From the NCBI RefSeq assembly GCF_002407185.1, contig NZ_CP023563.1, forward strand, positions 3,224,001-3,288,000: a stretch of DNA of 64,000 bases, read 5' to 3'. Shown here in pieces: positions 54,476 to 60,832 of this stretch. Each line of letters begins with the position of its first letter. The first letter of the stretch is position 1. The notes under the pieces were generated by a model, which was not told the origin of the DNA, made no database searches, and saw nothing but the letters and a program-made list of their open reading frames with translations. The DNA is from Brachybacterium vulturis (GTDB lineage: Bacteria > Actinomycetota > Actinomycetes > Actinomycetales > Dermabacteraceae). A program made the translations under genes and the position numbers.

Positions 54476-55732
54476 ATGCCGCACCCCGCCGACCTCGCCG
54501 CCCTCGCCCCGCGTGACCAGTGGAGCTATCACCTGCTGCTGTTCGACCTGGACCTGGCCGCCCAGGGCGCTGCCGACACCTCACGGCGCAAGCACGCCGC
54601 GATCCTCGCTCAGCTGCGCGAGGCTCACCCCAAGCACACGCCCTGGGACCTGAGCACCGACACGCTGCTGGCCTGGCTCGCCCGCGAACAGATCGCGCCC
54701 GCCACCTGGCGCTCACGCCGCGCCACCCTGCGCATGTTCTACGCCTGGGCCGTGCGCGCCGGTCACCTCACCAGCTCGCCAGCCGGGACTCTGCCCGGTG
54801 CCCGCCCCGAGGGGCTGCCGCCAGCTGGCCCTGCCTCGGCCCGGTCCTACGGTCCGCCCCGAGCAGTTGTGCCCGCCCTGTGGCGCGAGGGGCTGGAGCT
54901 GTTCGACGCCTATCTGGTGATGCGGGGCCGTCCCGAGACGACCCGCACCACCCGCAGGCAGGAGCTGTCCCGGTTCGCCCGGCGCAACCCCGAGACACAC
55001 CCCTGGTCAGTGACCGCCGCCGACCTGCTGGCGTACATCATGGCCGACGCCGAGCTGGCCCCCGAGACCCGCCGCGCCCGCCGCTCGACCCTGCGAGCGT
55101 TCTACAGCTGGGCCGAGCTGGTGGGCCACGTCGCCGCCTCACCGGCCAAGCTGCTGCCCGAGGTGTCCACCCCCACGCCGCTGCCCCGCCCGATCCCCGA
55201 CGAGGACCTGGCCGACGCGCTCGACCGCGCCGACGATCGGCGCCGCCTGATCCTGCGCCTGGCTGCCGAGGTGGGACTACGCCGGGCCGAGATTGCCGCG
55301 TGCCACACCCGCGATCTGCGCGAGCGCGCCGGACGGGTCGCCCTCCTGGTGCACGGCAAGGGCGCCCGTGAGCGCATCGTGCCCGTTCCCGAGCACCTGG
55401 GCCGCTACCTGCTCACGCTCCCCGACGGGTACCTGTTCCCGTCTGACCACCCCGACGGCCACCTGTCCCCGCGCTACGTCGGCAAGCTCGCCGCCGAGGT
55501 TCTGCCGCCCTCGCACACGCTGCACACCCTGCGCCACCGCTTCGCCACGAACATCTACCGCGCCAGCCGGGACCTGTACGCCGTCCAGCGTCTGCTGGGC
55601 CACGGCTCCCCCACAGTGACGCAGCGCTACGTCGGCCTGGACGTAGACGAACTGTGGTCCGTGGTCGACGCCGTGGCCGACACCCCGCTGCCCCCGCCTG
55701 CCCGGGTGCGCGTGTCGGCCAGTGTCGCCTAA
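54476..55732 (+). CDS. tyrosine recombinase with two core-binding (SAM-like) domains
   Basis: XerC/D-like recombinase of 418 residues with no arm-binding domain. Two SAM-like core-binding modules in tandem: about 45-110 (LSTDTLLAWLAREQ, TWRSRRATLRMFYAWAVRAGHL) and about 150-225 (VTAADLLAYIMADAE, TRRARRSTLRAFYSWAELVGHV). The catalytic domain has the Arg in EVGLRRAEIAACH, Lys region HGKGARERIVP, HTLRHRFAT (His-x-x-Arg) and LLGHGSPTVTQRYVGLD with the Tyr. The duplicated module is unusual. Three 10-bp repeats overlap its stop. Confidence 0.94.
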   Translation: MPHPADLAALAPRDQWSYHLLLFDLDLAAQGAADTSRRKHAAILAQLREAHPKHTPWDLSTDTLLAWLAREQIAPATWRSRRATLRMFYAWAVRAGHLTSSPAGTLPGARPEGLPPAGPASARSYGPPRAVVPALWREGLELFDAYLVMRGRPETTRTTRRQELSRFARRNPETHPWSVTAADLLAYIMADAELAPETRRARRSTLRAFYSWAELVGHVAASPAKLLPEVSTPTPLPRPIPDEDLADALDRADDRRRLILRLAAEVGLRRAEIAACHTRDLRERAGRVALLVHGKGARERIVPVPEHLGRYLLTLPDGYLFPSDHPDGHLSPRYVGKLAAEVLPPSHTLHTLRHRFATNIYRASRDLYAVQRLLGHGSPTVTQRYVGLDVDELWSVVDAVADTPLPPPARVRVSASVA

Positions 55733-55750
55733 TGTCGTCTAATGTCGCCT
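55721..55750. repeat. three tandem 10-bp repeats
   Basis: AGTGTCGCCT, AATGTCGTCT and AATGTCGCCT in direct succession at the recombinase stop codon. The 10-bp period places them on one DNA face. Possible operator or recombinase-binding site; the 100-bp gap after it is the only large gap inside the element. Confidence 0.6.
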
Positions 55751-55835
55751 CGCAGGTGTTCACTTTTCCGTCTGTCCTGCGGTTTTACCGAAGGGTGGCT
55801 GGCAACTGGCAGGGCACGCTGTCATGCTGTGGGGC

Positions 55836-56609
55836 ATGAAGACAGCACATGATCTACGGGACCGGGGCACGGCCACACGCCGCCCCCGGCCCCGTCGCGT
55901 GCTGTTGGCCCTCGCCGCCGCGATAGAGCACCCCTGCGCCGAGCACGCCGCCCTGTGGGATGACCTCGCTGCCCTCGCCCTGGCCCTGCCCGCCGCCGAC
56001 GTGACCGTGAGCGCCGACCGCCACGCCGCCGCGCTGGGATCGCTGAGCGCCTGGACCCTCGCCGCTGCCGATGCCCCCTGTGCCCCGCTCACGTGCACGT
56101 GCACCACCGCCCCTGCCGAGGTCGACGCCCTCGCCCTGGCACCCCTCGCCCCCCGGCACCGTGAGCGCCGGACGCGCACACGCCGCCGCACCGATGCGAG
56201 CAACCGCGCCGCAGCCCGCCACGGTGACAGCCTCGCCACCGTCGACGGGTACCTGCCACCGGATCACCCCGCCCGGCTGCTGCTGGCCGAGCACGATCAC
56301 CCCCGCGAGCGGGATGTGCCGCCCACCGCCGCCCGCGATGCACGGGCCGCGATCGCTCACACAGTGGCCCGTGAACAGCTCCGTGGTGCCGCCGCGCTCA
56401 CGGACTCGCCCCCGGCCCTGCTCGCCCTGCTGCTGGCCGCTCAGCACCTCGCCACGCTGTACGTGGCCGGGCTGCTGCTGCGCGCCTCAGAGCTACCCAC
56501 ACCGGCACCCCAACGCCTCGCCCTGACACGATCGACCCTGACCGCAGCGCCACCGGCCCCGGGTATGCCGGTGCCGTACCCGCGCTGCGCTGTCTCTCTC
56601 GCCGCCTGA
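55836..56609 (+). CDS. orphan protein of the integrative element, paralogue of 53893 gene
   Basis: Protein of 257 residues, Ala/Leu-rich, with Arg-rich and Cys-containing (CAPLTCTCTT) stretches and no recognised domain. A segment with the pattern DDLAAL...ALGSLSAW is shared with the gene at 53893. The ATG at 55836 gives MKTAHDLRDRG; an in-frame ATG at 55824 would add four residues. It follows the 10-bp repeats and probably begins a second transcript. Function unknown. Confidence 0.76.
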   Translation: MKTAHDLRDRGTATRRPRPRRVLLALAAAIEHPCAEHAALWDDLAALALALPAADVTVSADRHAAALGSLSAWTLAAADAPCAPLTCTCTTAPAEVDALALAPLAPRHRERRTRTRRRTDASNRAAARHGDSLATVDGYLPPDHPARLLLAEHDHPRERDVPPTAARDARAAIAHTVAREQLRGAAALTDSPPALLALLLAAQHLATLYVAGLLLRASELPTPAPQRLALTRSTLTAAPPAPGMPVPYPRCAVSLAA

Positions 56610-56640
56610 CACCAGGCCGCACCGGCATACACGCGCACAC

Positions 56641-56661
56641 CCCTAGGCGGCACACCTAGGG
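56641..56661. promoter_or_regulatory. inverted repeat before the HTH gene
   Basis: CCCTAGG, 7 bases, CCTAGGG, perfect, 10 bases before the ATG at 56672 and overlapping its ribosome-binding region. It fits an autoregulatory operator of the downstream HTH protein. Confidence 0.5.
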
Positions 56662-56671
56662 AGAAACCCGC

Positions 56672-57148
56672 ATGTCTGCCCCTACTGCGCCCACCTGGAC
56701 GCCCATTCCCCTGCCCGCTGCACTGACCCTGCTCGCCCGGCACGAAGCTGCCGACCATGCCGCAACCACTGAACGGACCTTCGACCGCTGGCTGGCCGCT
56801 GGTCGCTTGCCCGTCGTGCGCCTCGGATCCCGCGTGCTGGTCCGCGCCTCAGCGCTCGACGCCCTGGTCACTCACGCCGCCACCGGGACACTGCCCCGCC
56901 CGCCAGCGTCCTACGTGCCCGACCTCAGCGGCGCCCGCCTACTGCGGTTCGATGAGACCTCGCACTGGCTGCGCATCAGCCGCACCACGCTGGAGCGCTG
57001 GGCCGCTCCCGACGCCGCCGCGCCGCTGCGTATCGCTCCCACACGCCTCGGGCGCCGGGTGTGCTTCCGCCCGATTGACGTGGCAGAGCTGATCGACCGC
57101 ACCAGCTACGCCGCGACCACCGGCCCCCTGGCAGGGCGCCTCGCATGA
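56672..57148 (+). CDS. double helix-turn-helix (excisionase/AlpA-like) protein
   Basis: DNA-binding protein of 158 residues with two HTH_17-type units: about 27-70 (ERTFDRWLAAGRLPVVRLGSRVLVRASALDAL) and about 95-145 (SRTTLERWAAPDAAAPLRI with RRVCFRPIDVAELI; shown as motifs). Single units of this type act as excisionases or AlpA-like activators next to integrases; a fused pair could bind two adjacent sites. It is the best candidate for the recombination directionality factor. Overlaps the next gene (ATGA). Confidence 0.85.
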   Translation: MSAPTAPTWTPIPLPAALTLLARHEAADHAATTERTFDRWLAAGRLPVVRLGSRVLVRASALDALVTHAATGTLPRPPASYVPDLSGARLLRFDETSHWLRISRTTLERWAAPDAAAPLRIAPTRLGRRVCFRPIDVAELIDRTSYAATTGPLAGRLA

Positions 57149-58125
57149 GCACCGCGTCCGCACCGCATGACGGCGGGCGCGAGGGTCCAACGCACGATGA
57201 CCAGAGCCTGCTCACCGTCGACGGGCCGCGCCCCTGGCTCCGCACGATCTACGCCCACCTGCGCCACTACACACCGAGCCAGAGCCTGTTCCTGGTCGCC
57301 CTCGGAGCCGACACCTACGCCCAGAACGACAGCACCGAACCGGGACACGACAAGCTCGCCACGTTCACCTCATTGGACCTTTCCGACCTGAGCACCGCTG
57401 TGAACGGACTACTACTGCCGCGCCCCGCAGCACCGTTCGACCACGCTGCACTGATGCGCCCCCGACGGGGCCGCAAGGGCGCCCGCGCCGCGTACGTACT
57501 CACCCTGCCGGACCCCGCACCCGAGGACCCCGAGATGGCTGTGGACGGTGAGCGCCCCGCCACCGGACTGCTGTCACTGCTGCCCCGGCTCGACCTGACC
57601 CTGAGTGACCGCCTGGTGCTGACCACCCTCACCCTGCTGTCGATCGACGGCGCCGAGGTAGCCGTCACCACCCGGCGCCTGGCTCACCTCTGCGGCATCT
57701 CACGCACCACCGCAGTGCAAGCGATCGCCCGCCTGACCAGCCACCAGCCCAAGGGCACCCCCGGCGCTGTGATGGGGCGCCCGCCCCTGCTGCTGCCCCT
57801 GGCCCCCACCGTGGGACAGCGCCCCGCCCGGTATCGGCTGGACCTCCTGCCAAGCCTGCGCAGCGGTGACCAGGTTGGTGCACGGGTTAGTGTTCAGAAT
57901 CCCGAACCTGAGCCGTCTACCAGTGATCAGGTTGGTGCACGGGTTAGTGCACGGGTTGGTGACCAGGTTGGTGCACGGGTTGGTGACCAGTTCTCCAGAG
58001 ACAACCTGACCTCACCTGACCTGACCTCACCTATCGAACGTGCCAGCGTAAGTACAGCTGTGCGCGCGAGGCGCAGCGCTGAGCCGCAGTCGATGGATCA
58101 TCACGCATCGGTCGATGCACGATGA
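57145..58125 (+). CDS. replication-initiator-like protein containing its own iterons
   Basis: Protein of 326 residues. A winged-helix-like region (about 150-200: LSDRLVLTTLTLLSIDGAEVAV then TTRRLAHLCGISRTTAVQAIARL) resembles plasmid and phage replication initiators. Its last third is encoded by iteron DNA, giving the repeated peptide GDQVGARV. Replication function is inferred from iterons inside the gene and its place in the element; I see no primase or helicase motif. It overlaps the HTH gene before it and the HNH-like gene after it by 4 bases each. Confidence 0.8.
   Translation: MSTASAPHDGGREGPTHDDQSLLTVDGPRPWLRTIYAHLRHYTPSQSLFLVALGADTYAQNDSTEPGHDKLATFTSLDLSDLSTAVNGLLLPRPAAPFDHAALMRPRRGRKGARAAYVLTLPDPAPEDPEMAVDGERPATGLLSLLPRLDLTLSDRLVLTTLTLLSIDGAEVAVTTRRLAHLCGISRTTAVQAIARLTSHQPKGTPGAVMGRPPLLLPLAPTVGQRPARYRLDLLPSLRSGDQVGARVSVQNPEPEPSTSDQVGARVSARVGDQVGARVGDQFSRDNLTSPDLTSPIERASVSTAVRARRSAEPQSMDHHASVDAR
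57873..57989 (+). repeat. iterons within the initiator gene
   Basis: Four copies of GGTT(G/A)GTGCACGGGTT at 57873, 57930, 57942 and 57966 (starts), plus partial GGTTGGTGACC copies. The last three are spaced 12 and 24 bp. GTGCAC is a palindromic core. The repeats are direct and in phase, as at iteron origins. Confidence 0.75.
58004..58033 (+). repeat. two 15-bp direct repeats after the iterons
   Basis: ACCTGACCTCACCTG followed directly by ACCTGACCTCACCTA, 14 of 15 identical. An AT-richer stretch with the palindrome TGGACATGTCCA (58266-58277) lies further downstream. Confidence 0.7.
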
Positions 58126-58965
58126 ACGCCGCCGATCACCTCGCCGCTGCGCAGCCGTCACTGCTCGACGCCCTCGCCCTGGTCGACCCCTCTTCTTCTG
58201 ACACAGGCCCCCAGACCACCCCGCGCCTTCCCTGGAAATCCCCCCCCGACTGACCAGGAAAAAACTGGACATGTCCAATTTCCCGAACCAGAGCGTGAGG
58301 CGCCCGCACAGCCCCCGCTATTTGCCCAGATCAGAGCCGATATCGACGGATTGCTGGCGATCGCAACGGATGCGCCCGAGGGCGACGGATTGGGCCAGAA
58401 AGCGCCCGAAAGGATCCGGGGCCGTCGCCGCCGCTCGACCTCCTGGGCGTACTGGCTGCCCGTCGACGCCCCGGCGATCCCTGCCGATGACGATCCGGGG
58501 TCCGTCCCCTGCCGTGCCCCCGGCTGCCCCGATGGATCCTGGCACCGGGTACAGCGCCTGTGCCGTCCCTGCTACCGTTCCGCCTGCCTGAGCCTCGGAC
58601 ACGCCCCGGGATCCGCCCACCGCGAGCCGAGCACCACCCCCGCCCGCCCCGTGACCTACGCCGCCGAGCACTACCGCGTGCGCGCAGCACTGGGCGATCC
58701 CCGCGCATGGCCCTGCGCCCGCTGCGGCGCCGGGGCCGTCGACTGGGCGATGCTCCCCGACGCCGAGACCATCCGCCGCACCACCGACGGCAAGCGCGCA
58801 GCCGATCCCAGCGACTACGCCCCCATGTGCCGCCTGTGCCACGGGCGCCTGGACCCCGCGCAGCCGCCCCCCGGTGTCGTGATGCTCGCCGGGGTCGACT
58901 GGCAGGACTACAGCACGCACGTGGACGCCGAGGGGCGCCCCCTGCGGGAATGGAGCACCCGATGA
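58122..58965 (+). pseudogene. HNH/zinc-finger protein gene, frameshifted at a C8 tract
   Basis: An ATG at 58122 (overlapping the previous stop) opens a 43-residue frame that ends at a TGA at 58251-58253. One base lost from the C8 run at 58240-58247 would fuse it to the downstream frame, which is open from there to 58965, giving a 280-residue protein. The downstream part has paired cysteines (CRAPGC...CRPC, CARCGAG, CRLCHGRLD) ending in an HNH-like SDYAPMCRLCHGRLDP as in phage endonucleases. If not fused, translation might begin at TTG 58351. The shift may be real decay, phase variation or a sequencing error. It overlaps integrase 2 (ATGA). Confidence 0.62.
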
Positions 58966-60344
58966 GCCGCCGTGAGTTCGGTCAGATCGACCGCCAGCGC
59001 TCAGGCCGCTACCGCGCCCGGTTCACCGGCCCCGACGGTCGCCTGGTGTCGGCCCCTCGCACGTTCACACGCCGCCGCGAGGCTGCCGACTACCTGGCCC
59101 GGGTGCGCGGTGAGCTGCTGGCAGGCAACACCGCCGCCGTGATCCCGACGCGCATCACCGTGGCCGAGGCCGTCGCCACGTACCTGCGGACCAATGCCAC
59201 CCGGCTGCGCCCGAGGACCCTGGACCTGTACCGCCGCACCGCTGAGCGCTGGATCCTGCGCCCCGTCGGCACCGACGCCGCCCGGATCGACCTTGGGCCG
59301 CTGCCGCTGTCGACCCTGACCACGCCCCTGCTGCGCGAGTGGCACACGGCCCTGTGCCAGCACGCCCACGCCGAGGCCGTGACGGCACAGCGCCACCGCG
59401 AGCCGACGCAAGCTCAGAGCGCCCGCGTCTGGGCACTGGGCCGAGGGATCGACGTGGCACGCACTGGGCGGGTCCCTGCCGCCGTTCTGGGCGCCTGGCA
59501 GGCCGCAGGTGCCCCGCTGGCCCCGTCGCCCCCTGTCGACCCCGCAGCGGGCCGCACAGCCGCCGCGCAGGCCTACCGGCTGCTGCGGGCCGTGCTGAAC
59601 CAAGCCGCCGCCGACGGGCTGATCCCCCACAACCCTGCGAGGGTGAAGGGTGCCGGTCAGGTCGACCACCCCGAGCGCCTGCCCCTGAGCTCAGCCGAGG
59701 TGAGCGCCCTCGCCGCCGCGATGCCGCCACACCTGCGCGCTGCGGTGCTGGTGGCCGCATGGTCCGGGCTGCGCCCTGGTGAGCTGTTCGCGCTGCGCCA
59801 GGCCGACGTGGACGCCGAGGCGGGAACCGTGACGGTGCGCCGTGCGCTGGAGGAGGTGCCAGGGGCTGCGATCACCTACGGCCCGCCGAAGTCCGCAGCC
59901 GGGCGCCGCACCGTCTCCCTGCCCGGATCCGTCGCCGCCACCCTCGCCGCCCACCTGGCCGAGCACACCGGCCCGGGCGCCGAGGCGCTGGTGTTCAGCT
60001 CGCCGGACGGGTCCCCCATGGGATCCGGTGCACGCTCCCGAGCACTGGCCCCCGCCCGCGAGGCGATCGGTCGACCCGATGCCACCTGGCACCACCTGCG
60101 GCACACCGGGGCCACCCTCGCCGCGATCGCGGGCGCCACGCAGGCCGAGCTACAGGCCCGCATCGGCCACAGCACGCCCCGAGCCGCCGCGATCTACCAG
60201 CACGCCCGCGCCGACCGTGACCGCTGGATCGCAGACCAGCTCGACCGCCTGGCCGTGCCCGCGAGCACCCCGCCGAGGGCACCGGATCCCATCGCCCCGG
60301 CACCGGCTGCACCCCGCCGACTGTCCCTGGTCCGTTCCGCCTGA
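58962..60344 (+). CDS. tyrosine-type integrase 2
   Basis: Site-specific recombinase of 460 residues with the same domain order as integrase 1: arm-binding FGQIDRQRSGRYRARF, core-binding domain, catalytic WSGLRPGELFALR, HHLRHTGATLA and AIYQHA. The first about 77 bases of the shared N-terminal region are identical to integrase 1, and long catalytic stretches are nearly so; about 70 central residues differ. It ends 305 bases before attR and is probably the enzyme of the present element. Overlaps the HNH-like gene (ATGA). Confidence 0.96.
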   Translation: MSRREFGQIDRQRSGRYRARFTGPDGRLVSAPRTFTRRREAADYLARVRGELLAGNTAAVIPTRITVAEAVATYLRTNATRLRPRTLDLYRRTAERWILRPVGTDAARIDLGPLPLSTLTTPLLREWHTALCQHAHAEAVTAQRHREPTQAQSARVWALGRGIDVARTGRVPAAVLGAWQAAGAPLAPSPPVDPAAGRTAAAQAYRLLRAVLNQAAADGLIPHNPARVKGAGQVDHPERLPLSSAEVSALAAAMPPHLRAAVLVAAWSGLRPGELFALRQADVDAEAGTVTVRRALEEVPGAAITYGPPKSAAGRRTVSLPGSVAATLAAHLAEHTGPGAEALVFSSPDGSPMGSGARSRALAPAREAIGRPDATWHHLRHTGATLAAIAGATQAELQARIGHSTPRAAAIYQHARADRDRWIADQLDRLAVPASTPPRAPDPIAPAPAAPRRLSLVRSA

Positions 60345-60368
60345 GCGCAGCACTGCCACGCACTGCCC

Positions 60369-60394
60369 GGCCCCGCACCCCACGGTGCGGGGCC
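60369..60394 (+). terminator. hairpin terminator of integrase 2
   Basis: Perfect 11-bp stem (60369-60379 with 60384-60394), loop CCAC, 25 bases after the integrase 2 stop. Confidence 0.75.
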
Positions 60395-60520
60395 GTTCCA
60401 CGTCCTCAGCCGGTGCCACCGCGAGCACGCCTCGCACCGTGCGCCGCCCAGGACCCTGCCGCCGAGGGAGATGGACCCTCGCACCATCGCCGGATCCGAC
60501 CGGCTGGACCCCTCCAGAAT

Positions 60521-60595
60521 CGCGGGGCATTGCGGGGCTTTCGGTGTCTGGACATGGGGCACTGTGCCTATTCCTGGGGTACTGTAGGCCCCGCA
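60521..60595 (+). promoter_or_regulatory. putative integrase arm sites, right end
   Basis: CGCGGGGC at 60521 and TGCGGGGC at 60531 (10 bp apart, as at the left end), then TGGGGCACTGT at 60555 and TGGGGTACTGT at 60575 (20 bp apart), then the octamer inverted at 60588-60595. Confidence 0.5.
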
Positions 60596-60648
60596 AGCTA
60601 GAGCCGATCCGGCCCCTGGCCTGCGCAAATACCCTTCCGGGGCGGTGA

Positions 60649-60691
60649 CTTCCAAACTGATTACGCGGGTTCGATTCCCGTCGCCCGCTCC
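60649..60691 (+). repeat. attR core (43 bp)
   Basis: Exact copy of the 3' half of tRNA-Gly (52267-52309). It lacks the 5' half of the tRNA, so it is not a tRNA gene. Confidence 0.93.
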
Positions 60692-60696
60692 GAAAC

Positions 60697-60735
60697 CGGA
60701 GGAGCCGCGGTCCCACGAGGGCCGCGGCTCCTCCG
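60697..60735 (+). terminator. original tRNA-Gly terminator
   Basis: Perfect 14-bp stem (60697-60710 with 60722-60735) 6 bases after attR. Before integration it would have ended tRNA-Gly; the element now separates it from the functional tRNA by 8.4 kb. Confidence 0.75.
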
Positions 60736-60832
60736 CGTCCGGGGCTCCGCCGTCGCTGACGACGGCCCCGTCCCCCACCACGCTGTCCGGATCCCGCTGG
60801 TGTCGCAGGCTGCAACGCGGTTCACTGGTCCC

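Larger units (their letters stand above)
52267..60691 (+). mobile_element. 8.4-kb integrative element in tRNA-Gly
   Basis: Bounded by 43-bp direct repeats, one within tRNA-Gly. Eight genes, all on the plus strand: integrase 1, orphan, double-SAM recombinase, paralogous orphan, double-HTH protein, replication-initiator-like protein, frameshifted HNH-like gene and integrase 2. No conjugation, capsid, portal, resistance or toxin gene is recognisable. It could be a minimal self-replicating integrative element or a phage satellite. Integrase-arm-like repeats (TGCGGGGC) occur inside both ends. Confidence 0.88.
60345..60832. other. 488-bp region: end of element, attR and tRNA terminator
   Basis: No gene. 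In order it holds the integrase 2 terminator (60369), arm-like octamers (60521 and 60531), two TGGGG(C/T)ACTGT direct repeats (60555 and 60575), an inverted octamer (60588), attR (60649), the orphaned tRNA-Gly terminator (60697) and the promoter region of the Ada-AlkA gene. Confidence 0.7.

Noticed and set aside
52422..60344. Actinomycete integrative and conjugative element (AICE)
   Set aside because: AICEs carry an FtsK-like TraB transfer protein; none of the eight genes has a P-loop of that kind.
60649..60691. Second tRNA-Gly gene
   Set aside because: Only the 3' half is present; it is the attR copy of the integration core.
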